From Haliea sp. (GTDB taxonomy: Bacteria > Pseudomonadota > Gammaproteobacteria > Pseudomonadales > Halieaceae), in NCBI GenBank assembly GCA_002692965.1, contig NZNC01000021.1, forward strand, positions 62,001-126,000: DNA of 64,000 nucleotides, in the 5' to 3' direction. Positions 28,452 to 39,038 of this stretch are shown in pieces (position 1 is the first letter of the stretch; every line of letters begins with the position of its first letter). The notes below the pieces were generated by a model, which searched no databases, was not told where the DNA came from, and saw only the letters and a list, made by a program, of their open reading frames with translations. The position numbers and the translations under genes are program-made.

Positions 28452-29342
28452 GTGGACCTTTCCATCGTCATACCCGCCAAGGACGAGGCGGAAGCCCTCG
28501 TCGGACTCTTGCCCCGACTGCGCGAGCAGTGTCCCGACAGCGAGATTATCGTGGTCGACGATGGCTCGCGGGATGCCACGGTGGCGATTTGCCGCGAGGC
28601 GGGTGTGCGCGTGCTGTCGCATCCCTACTCCAAGGGCAACGGCGCCGCGATCAAGGCTGGCGCGCGCGCGGCGAGCGGCGACTGGATCCTGTTCATGGAC
28701 GGCGACGGCCAGCACGACCCGGCGGACATTCCGCGCCTACTGGAAAAGGCGAGCGAGGGCTACGACCTAGTGGTGGGTGCCAGAGCCGGACGCGACTCCC
28801 AGGCCAGCCTGGCGCGCTGGAGCGCGAATACCTTTTACAATCGCTTCGCCAGCTGGATGGTCAACCGGCGCATCGACGATCTCACTTCCGGCTTTCGTTT
28901 GGTCAATCGCCGCAAGTTCATGAGTTTCCTCTACCTGCTGCCGAACGGCTTCAGTTATCCGACCACCTCCACCATGGCTTTCTTCCGCGCCGGCTACTCC
29001 GTGGGCTTCGTGCCGATCAAGGCGGCTCAGCGTGTAGGGCGCAGCCACATCAATGCCCTGCGCGACGGGGTGCGCTTCTTCCTGATCATCTTCAAGATCG
29101 GCACTCTGTATTCGCCCCTCAAGGTGTACTTCCCGCTGGCCGTGCTGCTGGCGGGCATGGGGGTGGTGAACTATGTCGCCGGGGCCATCGGCAGCGGCTT
29201 GCTGCGCTTCTCCAACATGAGTTCACTGCTGGTGCTGGCGGGCATGGTGGTGTTCTTCATCGGCCTGCTATCCGAGCAGCTGACCAATCTGCAATACAAG
29301 GATGTCGACTCCGATGTGGAGGAGGACAGGCCGCCAGCCTGA
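28452..29342 (+). CDS. GT2 glycosyltransferase, DPM1-like with two membrane segments
   Basis: A 296-residue family 2 glycosyltransferase starting with GTG directly after the preceding stop. It opens MDLSIVIPAKDEAEALVGLL and has the nucleotide-sugar motifs VVDDGSRDATV and FMDGDGQHDP (DxD). Two hydrophobic segments at about residues 220-275 anchor it. This layout fits enzymes that load a sugar on polyprenyl phosphate for use by GT-C transferases. With the two upstream GT-C-like proteins it makes a plausible donor-plus-transferase set. The sugar is not predictable from the sequence. Confidence 0.8.
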   Translation: MDLSIVIPAKDEAEALVGLLPRLREQCPDSEIIVVDDGSRDATVAICREAGVRVLSHPYSKGNGAAIKAGARAASGDWILFMDGDGQHDPADIPRLLEKASEGYDLVVGARAGRDSQASLARWSANTFYNRFASWMVNRRIDDLTSGFRLVNRRKFMSFLYLLPNGFSYPTTSTMAFFRAGYSVGFVPIKAAQRVGRSHINALRDGVRFFLIIFKIGTLYSPLKVYFPLAVLLAGMGVVNYVAGAIGSGLLRFSNMSSLLVLAGMVVFFIGLLSEQLTNLQYKDVDSDVEEDRPPA

Positions 29343-29438
29343 CGCTCCTACCCACCCGGGGGTATGAAGTCGCCCCTCCTGCTGTGTCATCCTAGTCCCG
29401 GACATCCATCAACCGTTTTCAGCGAGGAGCTTGTCGAC

Positions 29439-30557
29439 ATGCTGATCGGGGTACCCAAGGAAATCAAGAATCACGAATACCGCATCGGCCTCACCCCCGC
29501 CGGGGTGCGCGAGCTGGTGCACGACGGCCACCAGGTGATGGTGGAGGAGGATGGCGCCGCAGCGATCGGTTTTGACAACGACCAGTACCGCGATGCCGGT
29601 GCGGAGATTGTCGCCGGCGCGGAGGAGATCTTCGAGCGCGCCGAGTTGCTGATCAAGGTCAAGGAGCCCCAGCCGGAGGAGTATGCGCGCCTGCGCGAAG
29701 GACAGGTGCTGTTCACCTACCTGCACCTGGCCCCGGACCCGGAGCAGGCCAAGGGCCTGCTGGCCTCAGGCGCCACCTGCATTGCCTACGAGACAGTGAC
29801 CGGTCCCAACAAGGGGCTGCCCCTGCTGGCGCCGATGAGTGAAGTGGCGGGGCGCATGGCGATCCAGGCCGGTGCCCACAACCTGGAAAAGGCCCAAGGC
29901 GGCAACGGGGTGCTGCTGGGTGGCGTGCCCGGCGTCGAGCCGGCGAAGGTGCTGGTGATCGGTGGCGGCGTGGTGGGCATCAACGCCGCCCGCATGGCCA
30001 TGGGCATGGGGGCCGACGTGACCCTGCTGGACCGGGACCTGCGTCGCCTTAAGGAGCTCGACATGTTCTTCGGCGGGCGTCTGAAAACCGTGTATTCCAC
30101 CAAGGAGGCGGTCGAGCGCTACGCCCTGGAGGCCGACCTGGTGATCGGCGCAGTTCTGATTCCCGGGGCGGCGGCGCCCAAGTTGATCAGTCGCGAGTTG
30201 GTGGAGCGCATGAAACGCGGCGCGGTGATGGTCGACGTGGCCATCGACCAGGGCGGCTGCTTCGAGACCAGCAAGCCCACCACCCATCAGGATCCCACCT
30301 TTGTGATTGACGGCGTGGTGCACTACTGCGTGGCCAACATGCCGGGCGGTGTGGCGCGTACTTCCACCATCGCCCTGACCAACGCCACGCTGCCCTACGC
30401 GGTGGACCTGGCGCGCAAGGGCGTGGCCCGGGCCTTGAAGGACGACGAGCACCTGCGCAACGGCCTCAACGTGCATGCCGGCCAGGTGACACACCGGGCG
30501 GTGGCGGAGGCGCTGGGCTATGACTTCGTGGAGCCGATGCGCGTGCTGGGGAGTTGA
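29439..30557 (+). CDS. ald: Alanine dehydrogenase
   Basis: Ald interconverts L-alanine and pyruvate plus ammonia with NAD. ATG 29439 gives [20 protein letters not shown], the exact family start, with GCGAGGAGC as the ribosome site; the open frame from 29364 adds a non-family extension. The 372-residue length is standard. The catalytic lysine lies in [13 protein letters not shown] and the histidine in [11 protein letters not shown]. The NAD fold is [20 protein letters not shown]. It stands alone on its strand and may feed D-alanine or nitrogen metabolism. Confidence 0.97.
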   Translation: MLIGVPKEIKNHEYRIGLTPAGVRELVHDGHQVMVEEDGAAAIGFDNDQYRDAGAEIVAGAEEIFERAELLIKVKEPQPEEYARLREGQVLFTYLHLAPDPEQAKGLLASGATCIAYETVTGPNKGLPLLAPMSEVAGRMAIQAGAHNLEKAQGGNGVLLGGVPGVEPAKVLVIGGGVVGINAARMAMGMGADVTLLDRDLRRLKELDMFFGGRLKTVYSTKEAVERYALEADLVIGAVLIPGAAAPKLISRELVERMKRGAVMVDVAIDQGGCFETSKPTTHQDPTFVIDGVVHYCVANMPGGVARTSTIALTNATLPYAVDLARKGVARALKDDEHLRNGLNVHAGQVTHRAVAEALGYDFVEPMRVLGS

Positions 30558-30571
30558 AGCGCGGCGGCGGC

Positions 30572-30623
30572 TTGACGGGCTATACATCAGGTACCAATAT
30601 AAAGTACTTGTTGGTATCTGATG
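30572..30623 (+). promoter_or_regulatory. parDE promoter with operator palindrome
   Basis: CATCAGGTACCAA (30585-30597) and TTGGTATCTGATG (30611-30623) are reverse complements with one mismatch across a 13-base spacer. A -35-like TTGACG lies at 30572-30577, and TATAAA at 30598-30603 inside the spacer is the best -10. The arms therefore flank the -10 box, the usual place for ParD autoregulation. The right arm includes the ATG at 30621, which argues against that codon being the start of parD. Confidence 0.65.
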
Positions 30624-30632
30624 AGGTGGCGC

Positions 30633-30872
30633 ATGGCTAGGAACACCAGCATTACTCTGGGCAAGCATTTCGAAGGTTTTATCGCCGAGCAAATTGCCGA
30701 GGGAAGATACGCCTCTGCCAGCGAAGTGGTCAGGGCGGCACTGCGGCAGCTTGAGGATTCGGAAAACAAGGCGGCCACGCTCAGGCGTCTGCTCGAGGAA
30801 GGCGAAAATAGCGGTAGGGCTGACTACAGCTACGAAGCGCTGATGAATGAGCTCGACGAAGAGCTCGGCTAA
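30633..30872 (+). CDS. parD: ParD-family antitoxin
   Basis: A 79-residue ribbon-helix-helix antitoxin that should neutralise the adjacent ParE and repress its own operon. ATG 30633 gives MARNTSITLGKHFEGFIAEQ, the normal ParD start, after GAGGTGG; ATG 30621 lies within the operator. The segment RYASASEVVRAALRQLED is the second half of the RHH fold, and the acidic C-terminal tail (NELDEELG) would wrap the toxin. The stop overlaps the toxin start (TAATG). Confidence 0.93.
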   Translation: MARNTSITLGKHFEGFIAEQIAEGRYASASEVVRAALRQLEDSENKAATLRRLLEEGENSGRADYSYEALMNELDEELG

Positions 30873-31174
30873 TGGCAGCGTTTGTCCTGACCCAGGCAGC
30901 CAGAGCAGATCTCAAGGCGATTGCGGTATTCACCCAGCGCCGCTGGGGCAGAGAGCAGCGCCGGCTGTATATCAGGCAGTTTGATGATGCCTTTCACCTG
31001 CTGGCCGAAAGGCCCGAAGCCGGCACGGTCTGCGACTCCATCAAGTCCGGGTACCGAAAATTTCCCAACGGTGGTCACGTGGTGTTTTATCGCCAGCTCT
31101 CGGATTCGGAAATAGAGGTGGTCAGGATTCTTCACAAGCGCATGGATCTGGTTCGGCAGCTCGAGTACACCTGA
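30872..31174 (+). CDS. parE: ParE-family toxin
   Basis: A 100-residue RelE/ParE-fold toxin translationally coupled to parD. The sequence has the family features LTQAARADLKAIAVFTQRRWG near the start, the segment RPEAGTVCDSIKSGYRKF, and the C-terminal strand EVVRILHKRMDLVRQL. ParE toxins typically poison DNA gyrase; this is known for the family, not shown here. The gene appears intact. Its stop lies 20 bases from the convergent end of malate synthase G. Confidence 0.92.
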   Translation: MAAFVLTQAARADLKAIAVFTQRRWGREQRRLYIRQFDDAFHLLAERPEAGTVCDSIKSGYRKFPNGGHVVFYRQLSDSEIEVVRILHKRMDLVRQLEYT

Positions 31175-31194
31175 CGCCACTCTTCCAGCATAGC

Positions 31195-33384
31195 TTAGCC
31201 AGGCATACCCTGAGCCGCCTTGGCCTGCCGCCGCCGGGCGTGCAGTACCGGTTCGGTATAGCCGTTGGGCTGCTCGCGGCCCCTGAGCACCAGGTCCAGG
31301 GCTGCCTGAAACGCGATGTTGCTGTCGAAGTCGGGGGCCATCGGCCGGTAGGTCGGGTCCCCGGCGTTCTGCCGGTCCACCACTGCCGCCATGCGCTCCA
31401 GGGTTTCCCGCACCTGTTCTTCGCTGCACACGCCGTGGCGCAGCCAGTTGGCGATATGCTGGCTGGAGATGCGCAGGGTGGCGCGGTCTTCCATCAGGCC
31501 GACGTCGTTGATGTCCGGTACCTTGGAGCAGCCCACACCCTGGTCGACCCAGCGCACGACGTAACCGAGGATGCCCTGGGCATTGTTATCCAGCTCCCGC
31601 TGGATGTCGGCGGCTGACAGGCCCTCGGCGCCCTTCAGGGGGATGCTGAGGATGTCGTCCAGTGACGCCATCGGACGCGCGCACAGTTCGGCCTGGCGTG
31701 CAGCGACGTCGGTTTCGTGGTAGTGCACGGCGTGCAGTGTGGCCGCGGTGGGCGAGGGCACCCAGGCGGTGCTGGCGCCGGCCCGGGGGTGGACGCCCTT
31801 GTTCTGCAGCATGTCCGCCATCAGGTCGGGCATGGCCCACATGCCCTTGCCGATCTGGGCGCGTCCGGGCAGGCCGCAGGCCAGGCCGACGTCGACGTTG
31901 CGATCCTCGTAGGCATTGATCCAGGCTTCCTGCTTCATCGCCCCCTTGGGGGTCATGGCGCCGGCCTCCATGCTGGTGTGGATCTCGTCGCCGGTGCGGT
32001 CGAGGAAGCCGGTGTTGATGAACACGACCCGCTCTTTCGCCACCGCGATACAGGCCTTAAGGTTGACGGTGGTGCGTCGCTCCTCGTCCATGATGCCCAG
32101 CTTCAGGGTGTGGCGCTGCATGCCCAGGAGATCTTCCAGCCGGGCAAAGAGATCACAGGTGAAGGCTACTTCCTGGGGCCCGTGCATTTTCGGTTTGACG
32201 ATGTAGACGCTGCCCGTGCGCGAGTTGCGCAGCATGTTGTCCGCATTCTTGCGCAGGTCGTGAAGGGCGATCAGCGCGGTGAAGGCACCGTCGAGGATGC
32301 CCTCGGGGATCTCCCGGCCGTCGCCCCAGAGAATCGCATCGCTGGTCATCAGGTGGCCGACGTTGCGTACGAACATCATGCTGCGCCCCGGCAGCATCAG
32401 CTCGCCGCCCTCCGGCGTGGTGAACAAACGGTCGGGATGCAGATGGCGGGTTAGCTGGCGGCCGCCCTTGTCAAAACGCTCTTCCAGGTCACCGCGCATC
32501 AGGCCCAGCCAGTTGCGGTAGACCAGGGTCTTGTCCTCGGCGTCCACGGCGGCGACTGAGTCCTCGCAGTCCTGGATGGTGGTCAGGGCGGCCTCCAGCA
32601 CCAGGTCCTTGACCCCGGCCGGGTCGGTAGCACCCACCGGATGCTGCGGATCGACCTGGATGTCGATGTGCAGGCCGTTGTGACGCAAGAGCAGGTTGCC
32701 GGGCGCCGTGGGCAGGCCGCAGTAGCCGCGGAACTGGGTCGGCTCCCGGAGCCCGGTGGATTCGCCACTGGCCAGTTTGACCATGAGCTGCTGATCGGCG
32801 ACCTGGTAGCTGTGTGCGTCGCGGTGGCTGCCGTTAGCCAGCGGACAGAAGCGGTCGAGGAAGTCGCGGGCCCAGTCTATGACCTTCTGGCCACGCACCG
32901 GGTTGTAGTCGCCGGAACGTGTGGCGCCCTCGCTCTCGGGGATCACATCGGTGCCATAGAGGGCGTCGTAGAGGCTGCCCCAGCGGGCGTTGGCGGCATT
33001 CAGGGCGTAGCGGGCATTCATCACCGGCACCACCAGCTGTGGCCCGGCGAGCTGACCGATCTCCGGGTCGACATTGGCGGTGCTGATCTGCACCTCGCCG
33101 GGTTCTGGTAGCAGGTAGCCGATCTCCTCCAGGAAGGCGCGGTAGGCGGCGCGGTCGTAGTCGGCCCCCGGGTGTTCCCGGTGCCAGGCGTCAATCCGCG
33201 CCTGCATCTGGTCGCGGATTGCCAGCAGCTCGCGGTTGCGCGGTGCCAGATCGTTCACAATCTCCTCCAGGCCCTGCCAGAAGCTTGCCGCCTCCACGCC
33301 GGTGCCGGGGGTAATCTCCTCCTCGAGCAACTGGAACAGGGGGGCGGCGATCTGCAGGCCACCGCGGCGAATGCGCTCGGTCAT
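31195..33384 (-). CDS. glcB: Malate synthase G
   Basis: GlcB condenses glyoxylate with acetyl-CoA to malate, allowing growth on acetate, fatty acids or glycolate. The 729-residue length is that of isoform G. Seen in order are [66 protein letters not shown] with the catalytic arginine region, [19 protein letters not shown], and the C-terminal [16 protein letters not shown]. No glc oxidase or aceA gene is near, so the glyoxylate source is encoded elsewhere. Confidence 0.98.
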   Translation of the reverse strand: MTERIRRGGLQIAAPLFQLLEEEITPGTGVEAASFWQGLEEIVNDLAPRNRELLAIRDQMQARIDAWHREHPGADYDRAAYRAFLEEIGYLLPEPGEVQISTANVDPEIGQLAGPQLVVPVMNARYALNAANARWGSLYDALYGTDVIPESEGATRSGDYNPVRGQKVIDWARDFLDRFCPLANGSHRDAHSYQVADQQLMVKLASGESTGLREPTQFRGYCGLPTAPGNLLLRHNGLHIDIQVDPQHPVGATDPAGVKDLVLEAALTTIQDCEDSVAAVDAEDKTLVYRNWLGLMRGDLEERFDKGGRQLTRHLHPDRLFTTPEGGELMLPGRSMMFVRNVGHLMTSDAILWGDGREIPEGILDGAFTALIALHDLRKNADNMLRNSRTGSVYIVKPKMHGPQEVAFTCDLFARLEDLLGMQRHTLKLGIMDEERRTTVNLKACIAVAKERVVFINTGFLDRTGDEIHTSMEAGAMTPKGAMKQEAWINAYEDRNVDVGLACGLPGRAQIGKGMWAMPDLMADMLQNKGVHPRAGASTAWVPSPTAATLHAVHYHETDVAARQAELCARPMASLDDILSIPLKGAEGLSAADIQRELDNNAQGILGYVVRWVDQGVGCSKVPDINDVGLMEDRATLRISSQHIANWLRHGVCSEEQVRETLERMAAVVDRQNAGDPTYRPMAPDFDSNIAFQAALDLVLRGREQPNGYTEPVLHARRRQAKAAQGMPG

Positions 33385-33615
33385 GGCTGGTTCCTGTGTC
33401 TTTAGAATGCGTGCGTTGCCTGCGAGTCTAGGGGAGGGTGCGGGTATTCGTCTAATTTATCGTTTTGATCTCGGGTATTTGTTGCATGAACGACTGTACG
33501 TGTTTTCGCCAGGTGCTGCGGTAGCTTTTTGCGAGCTAATTTGATTGCCGTTGTGGCATGCAGACTCTATTCAATCGTGCCAAAATTGAAAAATAGCTGA
33601 CTTGGGAGGCAGGCA

Positions 33616-33882
33616 ATGGATCTGCAACAAATTGAACAGGAGGCATTGCATCTCTCGAAGGACGAGCGAGCCAGACTGGTTAAGCAACTGATTCTGAGCC
33701 TGGATTCTCCCTCCAAAGAGGAAGTCCGGAAAGCCTGGCTGCAGGAGGCTGCTCGCCGTGCGGAAGAAATCGACGACGAGCTCCTCTCGGCTACAGCTGG
33801 AAGTGCAGTCCTGTCCAAGGCGCGAGACATGGTGGGGGGTGATTCAGGCTGCCCGGTCGCAGGGTGGAACAGTCCAGGGTAG
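33616..33882 (+). CDS. Addiction module antitoxin (PF09720-type), apparently orphan
   Basis: An 88-residue protein resembling the short antitoxins paired with RelE/ParE toxins. The family pattern is visible in LSKDERARLVKQLILSLDSPS, VRKAWLQEAARRAEEIDDE and SAVLSKARDMV. The ribosome site GGGAGGCAGGC precedes the ATG. No toxin follows on the plus strand: the next reading frame of size is a toxin on the opposite strand, belonging to another pair. It is therefore either a solitary antitoxin or the remains of a broken module. Its last dozen residues look non-family. Confidence 0.7.
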   Translation: MDLQQIEQEALHLSKDERARLVKQLILSLDSPSKEEVRKAWLQEAARRAEEIDDELLSATAGSAVLSKARDMVGGDSGCPVAGWNSPG

Positions 33883-33920
33883 TGCTGATGGGGGTTACGG
33901 AGCTCCACAGCAGCCCAATG

Positions 33921-34217
33921 TCATACGTAACCTGCTTCCTTTTGGTGTCGCAGAGCCAGCAGATAGACACGATTTGCACCTGACTCGTGTCGATATAGCG
34001 CAACATAACCCGAATCCCCAAAAGGTATAATGAGCTCTCGCATTGGCGGAGTGCTCTCCAGGAGACGACCGGAATCCGGGTCGGAAGAGAGCAGTGCCAA
34101 GTGTTCCTTGATGACCTGACCGGCTCTTCTCGAGGCAAGGGGGGTCTTTTCGGCGAGAAAATGTCGGCAGCGTTCCAAATCTCTGGCAGCGTGTGCCGTG
34201 ATTATCAGCTGTGGCAT
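33921..34217 (-). CDS. RelE/ParE-family toxin
   Basis: A 98-residue toxin with the ParE-like outline: TAHAARDLERCRHFLAEK at the N-terminus, then LALLSSDPDSGRLLES, the segment MRELIIPFGDSGYVALYRHE and the closing strand VYLLALRHQKEAGY. The ATG lies inside the end of the upstream antitoxin gene (13-base overlap), so the pair is translationally coupled. It appears intact. The cellular target cannot be predicted; relatives hit gyrase or ribosomes. Confidence 0.88.
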   Translation of the reverse strand: MPQLIITAHAARDLERCRHFLAEKTPLASRRAGQVIKEHLALLSSDPDSGRLLESTPPMRELIIPFGDSGYVALYRHESGANRVYLLALRHQKEAGYV

Positions 34218-34477
34218 TCCGGGATTTCACTTTCGTCGTCACTACCCCAGCGGTCCAACCAATCATTGACTTCGCCAGCCGACAGATGGAGACCGGTCTC
34301 CCGGTAGGCTTGCCAAGCCACTAAAGCTTCCTTTGTGAAACGATCCCGCGCTTCTTCGCGCTCAACGTAACTCCGGATTGCCTCGCGCATCATCCAGTGT
34401 GATGAGCGCTGGTGCTGCTCGGCCAAGCGCTGTAGGCGCTCTTTCAATTCGTCGTCCAGTTTGATAGAAACTGCCAT
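34205..34477 (-). CDS. Ribbon-helix-helix antitoxin
   Basis: A 90-residue CopG/RHH-type antitoxin for the overlapping ParE-like toxin. The DNA-binding half reads MAVSIKLDDELKERLQRLAE followed by RSSHWMMREAIRSYVEREEA, and the C-terminal part is acidic (EVNDWLDRWGSDDESE), as needed to bind a basic toxin. A short palindrome before its start is a likely operator. Confidence 0.88.
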   Translation of the reverse strand: MAVSIKLDDELKERLQRLAEQHQRSSHWMMREAIRSYVEREEARDRFTKEALVAWQAYRETGLHLSAGEVNDWLDRWGSDDESEIPECHS

Positions 34478-34496
34478 AGTCAGGGCTCAAAATTGT

Positions 34497-34515
34497 GGTA
34501 TTACCTTTTGATACC
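34497..34515 (-). promoter_or_regulatory. Candidate operator of the RHH/ParE pair
   Basis: GGTAT (34497-34501) and ATACC (34511-34515) form a short inverted repeat with a nine-base spacer, 20-38 bases upstream of the antitoxin start. The symmetric repeat is placed where RHH antitoxins usually bind. The arms are short, so chance is possible. Confidence 0.35.
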
Positions 34516-34548
34516 CTAGCACGAAATGGAAAATTTGCCAGTTTCTCC

Positions 34549-35505
34549 CTACGGCAGTGGCTCCCGCCCATCCAGCCGGTGCGCGGTATCGGTGATCAGC
34601 CGGCGCAGCCAGCGGTTGCCGGGGTTGTGCTGTAGCAGGGGGCTCCAGGCCATGGTCAGCTCCAGGGGCGGGATGGGCAGTGGCGGCTCGCGCATGACCA
34701 CCTTTGGATCTTCCGCGCGCAGCTGGGCCGCCCGGGAGGGCAGGGTGACGATCAGGTCGTGCTGCTCCGCCAGCAGCATGGCGGTCTGGTAGTGGCGGGT
34801 GAACACGCGAATCTGCCGCTTCTTGCCCAGCCGGGCCAGGGCACTGTCCACCCAGCCGAGGCGCTGGACGTCGTCCGGGTCGACGCCGACACCCACGCCC
34901 ATGCCGGTCTTGCTGACCCAGACATGGCCGGCCTCGAGGTAGCTGTCGAGGGTGAAGTTCTCCAGCACCGGATTGTCGCGGCTCATCAGGCAGCTGAAGC
35001 TGTCCCGCCACAGCAGGACCTGGTGGAAAGACTGGGGTAGGCTGTCGAAGCGGTTGATGGCCATGTCCACCTTGCCGCGCTCGACGTCCAGGAAACTCAC
35101 ATCCGAGGGGTTCATGATGTCCAGGGTGACACCCGGCGCCTGCTGGCGGAGCAGTGCCAGCACCTCCGGCAGCAGCGTCGATTCGGCGTAGTCGCTGGCC
35201 ATGATGCGGAACACCCGCTGGGCCTTGTCCGGTTCGAAGGGGGTGCGCGGCTGTACCGCCCGCTCGACTCCGGTGAGCACTTCGCGTACCAGGGGTTCCA
35301 GTTCCAGAGCGCGGTCAGTGGGCGTCATGCCATCGGAGGTGCGCACCAGCAAGGGGTCGTCGAAAAGCTCGCGCAGCCGGCGCAGCCCGTTGCTCATGGC
35401 CGGCTGCGACAGGTTCAGCTGATTGGCGGCCTGGGTCACATTGCGCTCTCGCAGCAGGGCATCCAGGTAGACCAGCAGGTTCAGATCAATGCGGTGCAGG
35501 TTCAT
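34549..35505 (-). CDS. LysR-family transcriptional regulator
   Basis: A 318-residue regulator with the winged HTH at residues 1-65 (LNLLVYLDALLRERNVTQAA, then QLNLSQPAMSNGLRRLRELF) and a two-lobed effector domain. The N-terminal region resembles NodD/LinR-type LysR proteins (PLLVRTSDGMTPTDRALEL). It is divergent from the acyl-CoA dehydrogenase at 35692, with 186 bases between, the classical arrangement for a LysR protein and its target. The effector may be an acyl-CoA or fatty acid; that is inference. Confidence 0.92.
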   Translation of the reverse strand: MNLHRIDLNLLVYLDALLRERNVTQAANQLNLSQPAMSNGLRRLRELFDDPLLVRTSDGMTPTDRALELEPLVREVLTGVERAVQPRTPFEPDKAQRVFRIMASDYAESTLLPEVLALLRQQAPGVTLDIMNPSDVSFLDVERGKVDMAINRFDSLPQSFHQVLLWRDSFSCLMSRDNPVLENFTLDSYLEAGHVWVSKTGMGVGVGVDPDDVQRLGWVDSALARLGKKRQIRVFTRHYQTAMLLAEQHDLIVTLPSRAAQLRAEDPKVVMREPPLPIPPLELTMAWSPLLQHNPGNRWLRRLITDTAHRLDGREPLP

Positions 35506-35536
35506 GGGCTACTCCATTCACGAACGGAATGTTGGC

Positions 35537-35580
35537 AATGTAATGCATTTGTTGGGCGGATGGCAGTGTGGCGTTACACT
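35537..35580 (+). promoter_or_regulatory. Promoter of the acyl-CoA dehydrogenase with candidate LysR site
   Basis: TTGGGC (35552-35557) and TACACT (35575-35580) are separated by 17 bases and could form the -35 and -10 boxes. Immediately upstream, AATG-N5-CATT (35537-35549) is an inverted repeat in the position expected for LysR binding. The -35 match is only moderate. Confidence 0.4.
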
Positions 35581-35691
35581 AGGCCGACAATCGCCACCCG
35601 TGCGGGCGGTGAGAGGGTTGCGCGTTGTCGGTCGACCGCGGAGCCCACCGCAGTGTCCGCAGAGCGCCAATCAGCAGAGGAGAATCCCGGC

Positions 35692-37452
35692 ATGTACCAG
35701 GCCCCCCTGGAAGACCTGCAGTTTCTGATCGATGACGTACTGCGGGCGGAAGACGTCCTCGGCGGGTTGCCCGAGTTCTCGGGGCTGGAGGTTGGGCCGG
35801 ATCTCACCGGCGCCTTGCTCGCCGAGGCCGGGCGGCTTGCCGCCGAGGTGGTGGCGCCCCTGCGGCGGGTCGGGGACCAGCGCCCGGTGACCTGTGATGA
35901 CGGGCGCATCACCCTGTCCCCGGGCTACGCCGAGGCGCTGCAGCAGCTGGCGGCGGGGGGCTGGCTGGGGGTGGCGGCTGACCCCGAGTACGGCGGTCAG
36001 GGCCTGCCGGAGCTCTACAATACGGCCGCCTTTGAAATGTGGAACGGGGCCGACCTGGCTTTTGGGCTGGCGCCCATGCTGAGTACCGGCGCGGCCCTGG
36101 CCCTGCATGCCCACGGCAGTGAAGCGCTGAAACGCCTCTATCTGCCCCGTCTGCACAGCGGCGAGTGGACCGGGACCATGAACCTCACCGAGGGCGGTGC
36201 CGGCTCGGATCTCGGGGTGCTCAAGACCCGGGCCGAGCCCGAGGGGGACCACTACCGTATCCGCGGCCAGAAGATCTATATCACCTGGGGCGACCACGAG
36301 GCGGCGGAGAACATCATTCACCTGGTGCTGGCGCGCCTGCCGGATGCCCCCGAGGGCAGTCGCGGCATTTCGCTGTTCCTGGTGCCGAAGTACCTGGTCA
36401 ATCCCGACGGCAGCCTGGGCGAGCGCAACGATGTGTGGCCGGTGTCCACCGAGCACAAGCTGGGCATCCATGGCAGCCCCACCTGTGTGATGGCCTTCGG
36501 CGACAGGGAAGGCGCGATCGGATACCTGGTGGGTGAAGAGAACCGCGGTCTGGCCTGCATGTTCACCATGATGAACGAGGCGCGTCTCAAGGTTGGCGTG
36601 CAGGGGCTGGCCGCCGCCGAGGGTGCCCGCCAGCAGGCCCTGGCCTACGCCCGGGAACGGGTGCAGGGCGGTGTCGCGATCATTCACCATCCCGATGTGC
36701 GGCGCATGCTGTTGACCATGACCGCACTCACGGAAGCCATGCGCGCCCTGGCCTGCAGCGAGGCTCTCACCCTCGACCTGGCCCATCGCGGACCGGAGGC
36801 GGAGCGCCCGGCCCGGCAGGCGCGCATCGACCTGATGATTCCGGTAATCAAGGCCTGGATGACCGAAGTCGGCGAGGAGGTGGCCTCCATGGGCATTCAG
36901 GTGCACGGGGGCATGGGCTACATTGAGGAAACCGGTGCGGCGCAGTTCCTGCGGGACGTGCGCATCACCTCCATTTACGAGGGGACCAACGGTATCCAGG
37001 CGGCGGACCTGGTCGCCCGCAAGCTGGCACGCGATGGCGGTGGCGCGCTCGCAACTGTCCTCGAGGCGGTGGGGCGGACAGCGTCACAGCTATCGGAGCA
37101 GGCCGATGCAGGCCTGGGTGCTCTCGGCACCGCCCTGGAGCAGGCGCGATCGGCCCTGGAGACCAGCGCCGATCTGTTGCTGCAGCGACATGCCCAGGAC
37201 CCGGCCCGGGCGCTGGGGGGCAGTTTCGATTTCCTGATGCAGTGTGGCTATCTCTTCGGTGGCTGGCAGCTGGCCCGGGGCGCACTGGTGGCGGCCGCGC
37301 GGGCGGCGGAGAGTGACAATCCCTTCTACCCCCGCAAGGTGGCGACCGCAGTGGCCTATGGGGAGCTGATCCTGCCCCGCTGTGCCGCCCACGCGGGCGC
37401 GGTCAAGGGCAGCGGTGGGCAACTTGCCGAATTTCCCGAGGCCTGGCTGTAG
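35692..37452 (+). CDS. Acyl-CoA dehydrogenase with extended C-terminal domain
   Basis: A 586-residue FAD enzyme of the long acyl-CoA dehydrogenase group that includes DmdC (methylmercaptopropionyl-CoA dehydrogenase). ATG 35692 follows AGAGGAGAAT and gives MYQAPLEDLQFLIDDVLRAE, the usual start; the open frame from 35494 is longer but unsupported. Visible are MNLTEGGAGSDLGVLKTRA (flavin site), GIQVHGGMGYIEETGAAQFL and the catalytic-base region SIYEGTNGIQAADLVARK. The C-terminal 120 residues form the extra domain of this subgroup. The exact substrate cannot be told from the sequence. Confidence 0.93.
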   Translation: MYQAPLEDLQFLIDDVLRAEDVLGGLPEFSGLEVGPDLTGALLAEAGRLAAEVVAPLRRVGDQRPVTCDDGRITLSPGYAEALQQLAAGGWLGVAADPEYGGQGLPELYNTAAFEMWNGADLAFGLAPMLSTGAALALHAHGSEALKRLYLPRLHSGEWTGTMNLTEGGAGSDLGVLKTRAEPEGDHYRIRGQKIYITWGDHEAAENIIHLVLARLPDAPEGSRGISLFLVPKYLVNPDGSLGERNDVWPVSTEHKLGIHGSPTCVMAFGDREGAIGYLVGEENRGLACMFTMMNEARLKVGVQGLAAAEGARQQALAYARERVQGGVAIIHHPDVRRMLLTMTALTEAMRALACSEALTLDLAHRGPEAERPARQARIDLMIPVIKAWMTEVGEEVASMGIQVHGGMGYIEETGAAQFLRDVRITSIYEGTNGIQAADLVARKLARDGGGALATVLEAVGRTASQLSEQADAGLGALGTALEQARSALETSADLLLQRHAQDPARALGGSFDFLMQCGYLFGGWQLARGALVAAARAAESDNPFYPRKVATAVAYGELILPRCAAHAGAVKGSGGQLAEFPEAWL

Positions 37453-37465
37453 CGGCCGCGCAGCC

Positions 37466-39034
<1,569 letters not shown>

Positions 39035-39038
<4 letters not shown>

